DNA from: Paenibacillus stellifer
GTDB taxonomy: Bacteria > Bacillota > Bacilli > Paenibacillales > Paenibacillaceae
Direction of reading: 5' to 3'
Assembly: GCF_000758685.1 (NCBI RefSeq)
Contig: NZ_CP009286.1
Location: forward strand, 3,564,501-3,628,500
Length of the DNA: 64,000 bases
Made by a program: the position numbers and the translations under genes. The notes below the pieces were generated by a model. The model was not told the origin of the DNA and made no database searches. It was given only the letters and a program-made list of their open reading frames with translations. Below, piece after piece: positions 1 through 9,169 of this stretch (within the stretch, counting starts at the first letter, position 1; every line of letters begins with the position of its first letter).

Positions 1-238
1 CTCCCTGGCCGATCTGCATCACAAGCACCCGGCTACAATCCTGGAGCAGATCAATCGTCCGTGCCAGCTCTCCGCCATGATGCTCTCCTTCTTCACGGTT
101 CGTGACATTGTCCCGAACCTCCAGCAGACTCCAGGTCCCGGTGTCTTCCACCTCATAAATATAAAAACGCTCGCTTCTGCCAAAATGCTGGTCGACGACT
201 TCCCCGTCGCTGCTTCCCACCGCCAGTTTGTAGGCCAT
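1..238 (-). CDS. NifX/NifB-family FeMo-cofactor-binding domain protein (partial, C-terminus cut by the window edge)
   Basis: The visible 79 codons start MAYKLAVGSSDGEVVDQHFG and continue with a segment rich in Glu and His (REEGEHHGG). This is the pattern of the dinitrogenase iron-molybdenum cofactor domain shared by NifX, NafY and the NifB C-terminus, which carries or holds FeMo-cofactor precursors in the cytoplasm. The ATG at 238 is preceded by AAGGAGAACAGG, a good ribosome binding site. The family also has members in organisms that do not fix nitrogen, so the role in nitrogen fixation is inference. No other nif gene is visible because the gene runs off the left edge. Confidence 0.75.
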   Translation of the reverse strand, partial: MAYKLAVGSSDGEVVDQHFGRSERFYIYEVEDTGTWSLLEVRDNVTNREEGEHHGGELARTIDLLQDCSRVLVMQIGQG

Positions 239-323
239 TCCTGTTCTCCTTTCGCTTGGAGCCCGCTTCGCCAGGAGCTTCCAATTTACCGCGCGACATC
301 TAATCTCGTGCATGTTAGCGAAA

Positions 324-353
324 ATTCTAGCATGAAGATTAAGGGACGGGCAA
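324..353 (-). promoter_or_regulatory. Sigma-A-like promoter for the NifX-like gene
   Basis: On the minus strand TTGCCC (348-353) is separated by 18 nt from TAGAAT (324-329), which has an upstream TG (extended -10). It lies about 85 bp before the NifX-like start codon. Predicted from sequence only. Confidence 0.5.
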
Positions 354-357
354 TGAC

Positions 358-387
358 AAAAGACCCTATAGCAAAAGACCCCATAAC
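358..387. repeat. Two tandem 15-bp units upstream of the NifX-like promoter
   Basis: AAAAGACCCTATAGC is followed directly by AAAAGACCCCATAAC, 13 of 15 bases identical. The pair sits immediately upstream of the predicted -35, where an activator could bind. The rest of 239-598 holds only this, the promoter and the terminator listed separately. Confidence 0.4.
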
Positions 388-543
388 AAAGGAGCACCCG
401 TACCCCATTCAGCGGGCCAAATAGAAACAGCAAATTGTGAATGAACAGACCCGCCAAATCTCAAGGCTGCCCGTTTCAAGAACCTCTGTTCGGGTTACAT
501 ATCATTATTGTGCAAATACGCGGCGTTATCGTGGCAATTGAAT

Positions 544-570
544 AAAAAAACACCCCTGCTGGCAGCAGGG
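544..570 (-). terminator. Rho-independent terminator after the GNAT gene
   Basis: On the minus strand the stem CCCTGCT/AGCAGGG is followed by GGTGTTTTTTTATT. It lies 30 bp past the GNAT stop codon. Confidence 0.8.
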
Positions 571-598
571 ATGGCGTTAAGCGATTATCAGGGATAAG

Positions 599-1060
599 CT
601 ACGAGAGCGATTTGCTGAAACGGTAGCCTTTTTGCTCGAAGCCCAGATGGCGGTAGAAAGCATGCGCAGGCGCGCGCTCCACACGATTGCCGCTGCACAG
701 AAACAGCTGCTTGCAGCCGAGGCTTCTCGCCCATTCTTCACCAGCGGTTATAAGACGTCTGCCAAGACCTTCTCCGCGGAGCTGCTCCGCTACGATTATG
801 GCAGTGATTTCAGCGACAGTATCCTTCTGCTTGCAGTAGGAAATCACTTCACGCAGTTCGATCATGCCGACGACTTCCTCGTCCAATTCGGCGATCAATG
901 TGCAATGAGCGTCGCTGTTCTCCACAGTCTGCATTCTGTCTCTCATCACGCTGAGGGTCGTCGGATAACCAAATGATCTCAGCAGCGTTGTTACGGTCTC
1001 CAAATCATTCATATCGTATTTGCGGATTTGAAGAACCGGTGCCTGAATACTACTGTCCAT
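599..1060 (-). CDS. GNAT-family N-acetyltransferase
   Basis: This 153-residue protein fits the single-domain GNAT fold. An N-terminal [16 protein letters not shown] segment forms the first strand and helix. The acetyl-CoA pyrophosphate-binding motif is seen as [10 protein letters not shown] (about residues 93-102), and the C-terminus has [18 protein letters not shown]. It should transfer an acetyl group to an amine, but the substrate cannot be told. Its start overlaps the purT stop by 11 nt, so the two are probably co-transcribed and translationally coupled. A strong terminator follows. N-terminal boundary is certain only to the extent that the ATG at 1060 is the first in frame. Confidence 0.85.
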   Translation of the reverse strand: MDSSIQAPVLQIRKYDMNDLETVTTLLRSFGYPTTLSVMRDRMQTVENSDAHCTLIAELDEEVVGMIELREVISYCKQKDTVAEITAIIVAEQLRGEGLGRRLITAGEEWARSLGCKQLFLCSGNRVERAPAHAFYRHLGFEQKGYRFSKSLS

Positions 1061-2246
1061 CTTCGCATACCTCCACTTTTAGCAGTGAGGCCGCCAGTTT
1101 GGCTGTCTCCCGCGCTTGATCAACATGATCCGCCGCGCTGAGCGCGACGGCCATACGCCGTCCCGGACGCACCTCCGGTTTACCGAATACCCTGACCTGC
1201 GTGCGGGGAAGCCGCAGCGCTTGCTCCAGGCCGGTTACGGCAAAAGCCCTTCCGCCAGCATTTCGTTCGGCCTTCAGCGTCGCAGACGCTCCCGGAGACA
1301 GCAGTGTCACCGGTTCGACCGGAAATCCGAGCACCGCTCTGACATGCAGAGCAAACTCGGACAAATCCTGTGTTGCCATCGTCACCATGCCGGTATCATG
1401 CGGCCTTGGACTTACCTCGCTGAACAGCACGCCTTCCTTCGTCAAGAACAGCTCGACACCGAATATGCCGTAGCCTCCAAGCTCATCGGTCACGAGGCGG
1501 GCGATATGCTGGGCGCCAGCAAGCACCTCCGCGCTCATGGCATGCGGCTGCCAGGACTCCACGTAATCGCCATCCTTCTGAATATGACCAATCGGCGGGC
1601 AGAACACAGTCCCTGATGAAGACCGGACCGTAAGCAGAGTGATCTCGCTCTCGAACGTTACGAAAGCCTCCACGATAACTCTGGTTCCCTTGGCGCGCGC
1701 GCCTTCCAGCGCCGTCTCCCAGCAGCCTTCGGCGTCGCCGGGCGTCCGGCAGATGCTCTGGCCCTTGCCGGACGAGCTCATGATCGGCTTAACCACGCAG
1801 GGCGTTCCCAGCTCGGCGACGGCTCTCTTCAGCTCGTCCAGATTGTCCGCGAAGCGGTAGTCCGCCGTAGGCAGACCCAGCTTCTCGGCGGCAAGCCGCC
1901 GGATGCCTTCCCGGTCCATGGTCAGCTTGGCTGCCCGGGCCGTCGGCACCACGTACAGTCCTTCTTCTTCCAGCTCCAAAAGAGCGTCCGTCGCGATTGC
2001 TTCAATCTCCGGTACGACAACATCGGGCTTCTCGGAGCGGATCAGCGATTTCAGCGCCTCTCCGTCCAGCATATCGAGCACATATGACCTGTGAGCGACT
2101 CCCATCGCGGGAGCGTCCTTGTAGCGGTCGACGGCAATCGTCTCCACGCCAAGCCGCTGTGCTTCAATAATTACTTCCTTGCCCAACTCTCCGCTGCCCA
2201 GCAGCATCAGCTTGCGGCTCTGAGCAGAATAGGGAGATCCCCACAT
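1050..2246 (-). CDS. purT: Formate-dependent phosphoribosylglycinamide formyltransferase (GAR transformylase 2)
   Basis: PurT uses formate and ATP to formylate GAR in de novo purine synthesis, without folate. The protein (398 aa from ATG 2246) has the ATP-grasp layout: N-terminal nucleotide fold ([20 protein letters not shown]), the ATP-binding lid [16 protein letters not shown], and the metal-binding region [20 protein letters not shown] with [12 protein letters not shown] at 2258 would add four residues, but AAAGAGG directly abuts it and is spaced 11 nt from the ATG, so the ATG is preferred. A purN/folate-dependent enzyme is not visible here. No convincing PurR box was found upstream. Confidence 0.96.
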   Translation of the reverse strand: MWGSPYSAQSRKLMLLGSGELGKEVIIEAQRLGVETIAVDRYKDAPAMGVAHRSYVLDMLDGEALKSLIRSEKPDVVVPEIEAIATDALLELEEEGLYVVPTARAAKLTMDREGIRRLAAEKLGLPTADYRFADNLDELKRAVAELGTPCVVKPIMSSSGKGQSICRTPGDAEGCWETALEGARAKGTRVIVEAFVTFESEITLLTVRSSSGTVFCPPIGHIQKDGDYVESWQPHAMSAEVLAGAQHIARLVTDELGGYGIFGVELFLTKEGVLFSEVSPRPHDTGMVTMATQDLSEFALHVRAVLGFPVEPVTLLSPGASATLKAERNAGGRAFAVTGLEQALRLPRTQVRVFGKPEVRPGRRMAVALSAADHVDQARETAKLAASLLKVEVCEDGQ

Positions 2247-2452
2247 TTCGGTATCCAACCTCTTTCGGCAAATGTTTGCGGCATGTGTTGCAGCTTGTGT
2301 GCAAATGCCGGATCATGTTTTTGCAAATTTTCAGGCTTTCTTTATTTTCTTCCAAGACGCGGCAGATTGCAAGACTTCTTTCGACATTTTCCCGCAAACT
2401 TCACAATACAATATGTTCCTTGTCAGGCGGCTGGGGTTTTGAAGAAAATTTT

Positions 2453-2517
2453 ACCAAGGATAAACGCCTGACGGCGTCCTTTTGGCGCCGTGCATTTACC
2501 GAGAAATAGAAGACCTA
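2453..2517. repeat. Dispersed palindromic repeat, copy A
   Basis: An imperfect inverted repeat built around TAAACGCCTGACGGCG and GGCGCCGTGCATTTA. A second copy with the same flanks is at 26661-26728. It lies about 210 bp upstream of purT. The rest of 2259-2611 contains no gene I can support. Confidence 0.6.
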
Positions 2518-2611
2518 TTGTAGGCAACAACTTATAAAGTTTTATATTTTAAATAACGGTAATATTTCCCTGCCCCGCCTTCTGTTCTGAAGAGAGTTCG
2601 AGAGTCCTCTT

Positions 2612-5600
2612 CTAAAGAGAGGCCAAGCCGGATTCGATCTGCTGCAGCTCCTGCGCCAGAATCGCCCAGCGTTCCGCCGTATCACCCCCCTTCAGAAGCG
2701 ATAACATGGCGATCTCCCGCTCTTTCAATTCCGCTGCTAGCTCCCGTGCCGCTGCGGCAAGCGCAGCAGAGGCCAGAGATTCATAATGCGCCAGCAGCGC
2801 AGGCTCAGCCTTCGCAGCCGCGGCCGCAATCGCTTCCTTCAATTGCGGCTCCACCGCCCGCCGCAGGACATCCCGGCCTCCGCCTTCGAAGAATGCCTTC
2901 GGCGACTTGAAGAGCGGCCACCACCGCTCCCAATCGGCTTCCGGCAGCGAAATTTCCAGCCGCCCGGGCGCAGGCCAGGAGCGTTCGTCCCAAGCCTTCC
3001 CTTCATAGGTCAGGCCGGAGTCTCCCAGCTCTTCCGCCATGGCATCCGCCGCAGACCGGACAAGTCTGCGGCCCGCCGACGAAAGTCGCAGCGTCGTCGC
3101 CCATAGCTCGGCCTCCAGCTCGCGGCCTGCGGTCCGCCACAATTCCCGTCCGCAGGCTGCGAATGTCTCTTTCATCGGCCCGGCATCGCTGCGCAGCAGG
3201 GACGGATGGAATGATTCCTGAAACATTCGCCCCAGCGCAAAGCCCAGCCGCTGGCGGACATGATAGAGCAGCTCCTCGCCCTCCCGCCTGATGTCGCGCA
3301 GCACCCGCTCATCCACAGCGAGCCGCTCCAGCGCCTTCTCCGCTGCCGCTCGCCGTTCCGCCATGCGTGTGGCTTCCGCTTCCCGCTCTGACTCGGCGGT
3401 TGACGCCATCTCCCGCCATTCCTCGGTCCGCTTCCGCACCGAAGCCAGGCTCTCCCGGGCAGATGCCAATGCAAGACCGGGAAGCTCCTGTCCGGCGAAC
3501 CGCCACAGCTCATCCTCAAAATCGCTAAAGCCGGAGGATGGTCCCGGGTTAACCCCCGATTTCCGGGCCTCCAGCGCCAGGAGACTGGACAGCGCATACA
3601 GACGGGGCCGGCCGATGCCTGCGGTACGCAGATTCCCGGCTACATGCTCCAGCACCTGCTCCAGCTCCTCCCGGTTGTCCGCGAGATCGGATGCGTTGAC
3701 GATAAAGAACATTTTATCAAGCTCCAAGCTCTCCCTGATCCGGCCAAGCTGCATAAGCAGTCCCCTGTCCGCTTTGGAGAACGCATGGTTGTAATACGTG
3801 ACGAAGCAGATTGCGTCCGCTTCCTTCATATAGCTGAAGGTGACGCCGGTATGCCTCGCATGCAGCGAATCCGCTCCCGGCGTATCGACGAGCACGATTC
3901 CGCTGCGGGTAACCGGACTATCGTAGAAGAGATCGATGCTCCGCACGAAGCATGCTTTGCTTTCTTCCGCCACCAATTCCCGGTATTCCGGAAGCTCAAC
4001 GGTCCGGACGGTTCCCAGATGCCGCTCCGCTTCCTTCCACCCTCTCGCCGCCGCCCGCAAGAATCCGGCATGCGGCAGTGAAGACGGGTGCACCCCCCGC
4101 TCCGGCAGCCGATTCACGGCTTCATCCCATGAGCTGTCATCCGGTTCTCCGAGCTGAAGCACGCTGAAGGAGTGGCGGAGATCATCCCAGAATTCCTCCC
4201 GGCTCTTCATGATGACCCTGGCTGTCCCGTGCCGATTCTGCCCTTCCGGCGCCAGAATCCGGTTCACCGCCGCGGTAGCGGGATGCGGCGACACGGGCAG
4301 CACCTCTTCGCCGAGCAGCGCATTGGCGAAGGAGGATTTGCCGGCGCTGAACGCTCCGAGCAGCGCCAGCGTGAACCGGCCGCCAGCCAGATCGGCGGAC
4401 CGCGCCGACAGGCTGCGCGCCGCCGAGGCCATCGCCGGCTCGGCCGCAAGCCTGGCCGCCGCGCGCTCCAGCAGCCGCGCGGCTTCTCCCAGCCGGCGCC
4501 GTCCCTCCGCCGGCGCATGGCCGGCCGCCGCGGGACGGGCGGCCACCACCGGGTCCGCCGTCATCTGCGGCGGACCCGGCACCCGGACGGCGGCGCTGCG
4601 GGCCGCCCGGGGGTACGCGCTCACCTCCGGCAGCAGGCCGGGGGCGAGCGCGGGTCGCGGCGGCAGCAGCGCCGCGAATTCGGCCGCGCGGGCATGCTCC
4701 GCGCGGTCCAGCTCCGCCAGGGCGGCCGCGGCTGCGGCCCGCCGCCCGGCGGCGGCACGGCGCAGCGCCAGCTCTGCGCGGCGCTGCGCAAGCAGGGGCG
4801 GCAGCGAAGCCAGCTGCCGGTCTGCCGAGGCGAGAGCGGCCCTGCGGAAGCCGCTCCGAAGCTCAAGCGCCAGCCCCCGGCAGAACTGAAGATGGGCTTC
4901 TCCCTCAGTAGGCGTGCCCGGCTGGATTGCGCCGGACAGCCAGGCTGAATCCGCAAGAGGAAAGCTTTCCTTCATCAGGGCCTCCTCCTCGTCTCTCCAC
5001 AGCTCCAGCGCTTCGCCCCATTCTCGAAGCAACTGAAGCACATGAATCTCAAGCTGTGAAGATAGCTGCCGCCGGAGAGCAGCTTCCAGTGCGGCCAAGC
5101 GGGCGACGCGCTCCCGGTCCTTCCTGGCTGCCGTCGTGAATAGACCGGTTCGAAAGCCTGGCGCGAGACTTTCGGCCAGACGGCTCACCAGATCTCGAAT
5201 ATCCGCCGTCATCAGGTTAGCGTTCTCAAGATGGACGTCCAACTTCTTCCGGAGTTCTCCCCGGGCTTCCTCCGGCAGCGAATCAAGCCGCCGCTCTTCC
5301 ATCTCCAGTTCAGCGGCCTCCACGGCAGCAGATTGATTGCTTCCGCTATCCAGCTCCTCGAGAAGCCGCTCTCTTTCTTCAGACTGATCTTCACGAAGAG
5401 ACTCCAGAGCTTCATCGGCTGTATGATGCATGGACTGCGAGAGGCTGTAAGCCAGCAGCTCCTCCCTGCGCTTCAGCAGATCACGAATCAGGAGAGGCAG
5501 ATTTCCCCAGGCGCTGAACTCATGCTCTTGATCTTTCAAAGAAGTGAAGAGCAGACCCGCATAAGAAACGCCCCAGCTCTGGAAAGCGCTTTCCACTTGT

Positions 5601-6268
5601 GCGCGGTAAGCTTCAATGGGAATTTCGTTATGGCGATGCTTGTCGATCTGATTGACGATCAAATACAGCGGCTTGCCCCACTCGCTTAAATTTTTGGCAA
5701 ACGCCAGGTTGTTCTCCGATTCGACATGATTGTAATCCATCACATAGAAGACGATGTCCGCCAGATGAAGCGCGGTCTCGGTAGCCCGCTGATGGCCTTC
5801 GTCAGTCGAGTCCACGCCCGGCGTATCCATCAGAACGCCGCTTCTTCCAAGCAGCGGAACATCCTCCCATACCTCAATCGAGCTGTATTCGCCTCCCAGG
5901 CGGCAATACTCCCTCATCTGTTCCGGGGACACAAGCAGCTCTTCTTCGGTGCCGCCTTCAAGACGTCTCCGGACATTGGCGCGAGGCGATCCACTGCGGA
6001 TAGATACAATGTTGGCGCTTGTCGGAACCGGTCCAGACGGAAGCAGCTCCTTGCCGCACAACGCATTGATCATGCTCGATTTTCCTGCCGAAAAATGTCC
6101 GCAGAACGTAAAGGTCAGCTCGCCCATATTGGCTTTGAGCGCCAGCTCTTTAAAGACATGGGCTCGCGCCCTGTCTCCTTGCCGCTCCGCCAGAGAGTAT
6201 AGCTCAACCAGCGTTCTTTCCATATCCCCTGAATCCTGCATGGGCATTCTCAACCGTTCCGGCCCCAT
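2612..6268 (-). CDS. dynA: Bacterial dynamin-like protein with two fused GTPase units (DynA type)
   Basis: This 1218-residue protein matches the DynA/YpbR layout, a head-to-tail fusion of two dynamin-family GTPases that tether and fuse membranes. The first P-loop is GHFSAGKSS (about residues 57-65), with DTPG near 148 and NQID near 206. The second P-loop is GAFSAGKSSF near 640, with VDTPGAD later. Family length is about 1190. A TTG two codons upstream (6274) is possible, but GAGGTGGG is correctly spaced for the ATG at 6268. The linker between the two units (minus strand of about 4400-4860) is extremely Ala/Arg-rich and GC-rich compared with its surroundings. Membrane association is inferred from the family. 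Confidence 0.93.
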   Translation of the reverse strand: MGPERLRMPMQDSGDMERTLVELYSLAERQGDRARAHVFKELALKANMGELTFTFCGHFSAGKSSMINALCGKELLPSGPVPTSANIVSIRSGSPRANVRRRLEGGTEEELLVSPEQMREYCRLGGEYSSIEVWEDVPLLGRSGVLMDTPGVDSTDEGHQRATETALHLADIVFYVMDYNHVESENNLAFAKNLSEWGKPLYLIVNQIDKHRHNEIPIEAYRAQVESAFQSWGVSYAGLLFTSLKDQEHEFSAWGNLPLLIRDLLKRREELLAYSLSQSMHHTADEALESLREDQSEERERLLEELDSGSNQSAAVEAAELEMEERRLDSLPEEARGELRKKLDVHLENANLMTADIRDLVSRLAESLAPGFRTGLFTTAARKDRERVARLAALEAALRRQLSSQLEIHVLQLLREWGEALELWRDEEEALMKESFPLADSAWLSGAIQPGTPTEGEAHLQFCRGLALELRSGFRRAALASADRQLASLPPLLAQRRAELALRRAAAGRRAAAAAALAELDRAEHARAAEFAALLPPRPALAPGLLPEVSAYPRAARSAAVRVPGPPQMTADPVVAARPAAAGHAPAEGRRRLGEAARLLERAAARLAAEPAMASAARSLSARSADLAGGRFTLALLGAFSAGKSSFANALLGEEVLPVSPHPATAAVNRILAPEGQNRHGTARVIMKSREEFWDDLRHSFSVLQLGEPDDSSWDEAVNRLPERGVHPSSLPHAGFLRAAARGWKEAERHLGTVRTVELPEYRELVAEESKACFVRSIDLFYDSPVTRSGIVLVDTPGADSLHARHTGVTFSYMKEADAICFVTYYNHAFSKADRGLLMQLGRIRESLELDKMFFIVNASDLADNREELEQVLEHVAGNLRTAGIGRPRLYALSSLLALEARKSGVNPGPSSGFSDFEDELWRFAGQELPGLALASARESLASVRKRTEEWREMASTAESEREAEATRMAERRAAAEKALERLAVDERVLRDIRREGEELLYHVRQRLGFALGRMFQESFHPSLLRSDAGPMKETFAACGRELWRTAGRELEAELWATTLRLSSAGRRLVRSAADAMAEELGDSGLTYEGKAWDERSWPAPGRLEISLPEADWERWWPLFKSPKAFFEGGGRDVLRRAVEPQLKEAIAAAAAKAEPALLAHYESLASAALAAAARELAAELKEREIAMLSLLKGGDTAERWAILAQELQQIESGLASL

Positions 6269-6352
6269 TCGCAACCCACCTCAACTAATTAATCAATCAA
6301 GATGCTTTTTATTGCGATATATCAATTGTTATTATAATAATGGAATAATTTC

Positions 6353-6380
6353 ATTTTATCACCGGATTGGCACAAATCAA
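6353..6380 (-). promoter_or_regulatory. Predicted promoter of dynA
   Basis: TTGATT (6375-6380), a 16-nt spacer and TAAAAT (6353-6358) with an extended -10 TG, all on the minus strand. It would give a leader of about 80 nt. The surrounding 6275-6540 is AT-rich and holds no supportable gene. Confidence 0.45.
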
Positions 6381-6540
6381 AGTTCATATCGCCGATTTTC
6401 GTCAGGAAATAATGACATATTACATTGACTCCTTCCATAATATCGTTTTTTCCTTCGGAAACTGAAAAAACAGAGCTTTTCATTACCGTGACGGCAATGG
6501 GGCGGCTTGGAAGCTTGCATTCCACACTATTAACGAGCAA

Positions 6541-6574
6541 AGCCCGACCAGTCTACGGACCGGACGGGCTTTGA
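6541..6574 (-). terminator. Probable terminator after the EAL gene
   Basis: AAAGCCCG at one end pairs with CGGGCTTT at the other (33 bp in total). The U-tract beyond the stem is weak on the minus strand, so termination efficiency is uncertain. Confidence 0.5.
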
Positions 6575-6653
6575 CTTGCTTTTTGTCAGCTATGCTTGCT
6601 CACCTGATTACCTGTTACCTGCTCACCTGATCGTCTGCTCCCCTTGCTTCGCT

Positions 6654-8690
6654 TCACCTGGCTGGTTCCGGGCCTCTCTCCGCATACCAGGCAACAAGCT
6701 CACCGGACTTCAGCGGACGCGAGAAATAATACCCCTGAATCAGCGGGGCTTCCTTCATGGAATTGATAAATTCCATTTGGCCAGCGGTCTCAACACCCTC
6801 GATTACGACGTTCAGATTCAGCGAGTAGCATAGCGTAATGATTGCATCCAGCACGGCCGAATCCTTTTCAGAGACAGGAACGCCGTCAACAAAGGATTTG
6901 TCAATCTTGATGGTCGAAATCGGCATCTGCTTCAGATAGGACAAGGAGGACAGGCCTGTTCCGAAATCATCCAGCGCCACGGATAAACCGAGCTCCCTGA
7001 AGCGGGCAATGGCGGTAATCGCATTTTCGATATCTTCAATAACGCTCGTCTCGGTAATCTCCAGCTCGATATAGCGGGTTTCGATCCGGTATGCCGAAAG
7101 GTTGTCGTGAATCAGCTTAAGCAGCCGGGATGAGGTTACATAGGCGCCCGGAATATTAATGGATACATGGCCTACGGCAAAAGACTCCTGCCGCCATTTG
7201 GAAATCTGTCTGCACACTTCTTCAATCACCCAGTCGGTTACGTCGAAAATCTTACCGTTCTCCTCAAGGATCGGGATGAATACTCCCGGTGAAATCGGTC
7301 CGAATCGGGGATGCAGCCAGCGCAGCAGCGCTTCAACACCTGCAGCCTTTAGCGACTTGGAATCCACTTGAGGCTGATAGACCAGGAACAACTCATGCTC
7401 GGATATAGCCTTGCCTATGTCCTGAACAATTTGCCGTTCATAACTGTATGTGTGGATCTCCGGATTGTATTCAATAATTTCATGATTATATCGGGTTAAG
7501 GGATGCTGGAGGACTGCCATTGCATTGGATAGAAGTTCCCTGTTATCATTGCTGCTTGTATGGGAAAGCGAACATACCATCTCAATAGCCAATCGGTGAT
7601 TTTCGATGGGGAGCGGTTTTTTAAAATGAGCCAATGTCCGTTCCATCGTCTTCTTCAAGGTCTCCCCCGAATCATGCGCCTCAACGACAGCAAAGCGGTT
7701 CTCCTCGATCCGATAAATTTGGGATGAAGCGGGTTTCATGCTCTGAATCACTTCCCCAATCGCTTTGATGATCATATCTCCAAAAGTATATCCATGCATG
7801 CTGATCCATTTTTCCACATTATGAATATGTACGATGGCAAGGCTGCGGGCGCTTTTCACCGAATTCAAATCCTGTTCGAGTTGTCTCTGGTTGGGCAGCA
7901 GAGTCAAGGCATCAAAAAAATGGAGCCGGTGTTCCACATACCTGTCCAGCAGGCTCGTCAGACCGGAAATCAGCAGCAGCAGCGAGACCCCAATCACGAC
8001 TACCGTCGTGAGCAAAGTGATGTCCATCTGGTTCATTTGATGTAAATGGGTGCGCAAAGGCGTTTCCGTATAAAACACAACGGCGGACATACCGGTATAA
8101 TGCATGCTCGTAATCGCAAGCCCCATCAAAATCGAAGTCAAGAGCTTGATCAGATGATCACCCATATACTTTTGCAGCGCCGAAAATACAAACAATGCCG
8201 CATATGATACTCCTACTGCAATGACAACCGACGTCAGGAAAATCCAAGGTCTGTATTTAAAACTTGCTTCCATCTTCATGGCGGCCATGCCGATATAATG
8301 CATGGATGAAATGCCCAGTCCCATGATCAAGCCGGCAACCGCTTTGGACCAATGACTGAAGCTTGGCCGGCCCGCAAAATAAGAAGCCAAATAGGATGCA
8401 AAGACCGCAGGAAAGACCGAAATCACGGTCAGGGACAAATCATAATTCATGTTGACCGGAAGCATAAACGCACTCATCCCCACAAAATGCATCGACCAGA
8501 TCCCGAGACCCATGGCAACGGAAGACATCAAGAGCCAGAACGACTTGTGAAAGAAGCTGTTCTGCTGGATACGCTGGTTCATGGATAGCGCGGTATAGGC
8601 GGCGCAGCACGATATTACAACGGAGAGAATCACGAGAGAGATCGAGTATTCTCCGTGCAGGATTATCATGTCTTTGGGCAAAGAGAACAT
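6654..8690 (-). CDS. Membrane MHYT sensor with degenerate GGDEF and intact EAL domain (c-di-GMP phosphodiesterase)
   Basis: The N-terminal part of about 240 residues has seven hydrophobic segments and three MHYT-type motifs (SMHFVGMSAF, SMHYIGMAAMK, SMHYTGMSAV), thought to bind copper and sense a gas or redox signal. The middle is a GGDEF-like domain in which the signature is replaced by ENRFAVVE, so cyclase activity is unlikely. The C-terminal EAL domain keeps VEALLRW, ELEITE, DDFGTG, KIDKSF and IEGVET, the residues needed to hydrolyse c-di-GMP. ATG 8690 is preferred over the TTG at 8699 because AAAAGG is spaced 9-10 nt from it. The gene stands alone between terminators. B. subtilis YkoW has a similar domain order. 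Confidence 0.92.
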   Translation of the reverse strand: MFSLPKDMIILHGEYSISLVILSVVISCCAAYTALSMNQRIQQNSFFHKSFWLLMSSVAMGLGIWSMHFVGMSAFMLPVNMNYDLSLTVISVFPAVFASYLASYFAGRPSFSHWSKAVAGLIMGLGISSMHYIGMAAMKMEASFKYRPWIFLTSVVIAVGVSYAALFVFSALQKYMGDHLIKLLTSILMGLAITSMHYTGMSAVVFYTETPLRTHLHQMNQMDITLLTTVVVIGVSLLLLISGLTSLLDRYVEHRLHFFDALTLLPNQRQLEQDLNSVKSARSLAIVHIHNVEKWISMHGYTFGDMIIKAIGEVIQSMKPASSQIYRIEENRFAVVEAHDSGETLKKTMERTLAHFKKPLPIENHRLAIEMVCSLSHTSSNDNRELLSNAMAVLQHPLTRYNHEIIEYNPEIHTYSYERQIVQDIGKAISEHELFLVYQPQVDSKSLKAAGVEALLRWLHPRFGPISPGVFIPILEENGKIFDVTDWVIEEVCRQISKWRQESFAVGHVSINIPGAYVTSSRLLKLIHDNLSAYRIETRYIELEITETSVIEDIENAITAIARFRELGLSVALDDFGTGLSSLSYLKQMPISTIKIDKSFVDGVPVSEKDSAVLDAIITLCYSLNLNVVIEGVETAGQMEFINSMKEAPLIQGYYFSRPLKSGELVAWYAERGPEPAR

Positions 8691-8804
8691 GGGCAGCAAC
8701 CTTTTCTGATTGAGAATGTTGAGAAGAGTATCTGATGCAATTGCTCATATATATATCGGCAGATGTTCATCAAATTTTAAATAATCCCAAATTAAAGAAA
8801 TACA

Positions 8805-8835
8805 AATAAAAAAAGAGCCTCCCTCAGGGAGACTC
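8805..8835 (-). terminator. Terminator after the small conserved gene
   Basis: On the minus strand GAGTCTCCCTGAGGGAGGCTC is a hairpin followed by TTTTTTTATTT. Confidence 0.8.
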
Positions 8836-8849
8836 CTTCGTCCAGCCGC

Positions 8850-9116
8850 TTAGGCGCTTTCGAGCACCGGCAGCAAAATTTCGAATACTTTGCCATGCTG
8901 CAGAATCGTAAGTCCGCGGGACTTGTCCTTCATGACGACAACCTCGGGCTTCTGCGACATGCGCTCCAGATAATGCTCCGGAACGTCGCCGGAGTGACTG
9001 ATCGTCACGCCTTCAACTTCCTGCTCTTCATTCTCTTCCATCGAACTGTCCACTACCCGGTCAAAAATATCCGAGAACAATTCAAAATTGTCGGTGTATA
9101 CGGAAATGCACTTCAT
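8850..9116 (-). CDS. Small conserved hypothetical protein
   Basis: An 88-residue acidic, soluble protein beginning MKCISVYTDNFELFSDIFD and ending HGKVFEILLPVLESA. I do not recognise a named domain. No signal peptide, membrane segment or cysteine pair is visible beyond one Cys at position 3. An upstream ATG at 9152 would add 12 polar residues. The start at 9116 is chosen because the conserved-looking sequence begins there, but the Shine-Dalgarno evidence does not decide it. It lies about 50 bp downstream of nth and has its own terminator, so it may be the last gene of the nth transcript. Confidence 0.7.
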   Translation of the reverse strand: MKCISVYTDNFELFSDIFDRVVDSSMEENEEQEVEGVTISHSGDVPEHYLERMSQKPEVVVMKDKSRGLTILQHGKVFEILLPVLESA

Positions 9117-9169
9117 TTTACTATCCCATCCTCTTCTTTGTTTCTGACTCATTTCTCTCTGCCCGGACC

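Noticed and set aside
2164..2397. Minus-strand TTG frame of 77 codons upstream of purT (RENVERSLAICRVLEENKES at its start)
   Set aside because: The first half looks protein-like and Cys-rich, but there is no Shine-Dalgarno before the TTG, and the last third is only purT read in another frame.
2259..2450. PurR box for purT
   Set aside because: TTTGCCGAAA-like words exist but no pair with the spacing of the B. subtilis PurBoxes.
6322..6540. 72-codon frame in the dynA upstream region
   Set aside because: TTG start without ribosome binding site, AT-rich low-information sequence that overlaps the predicted dynA promoter.
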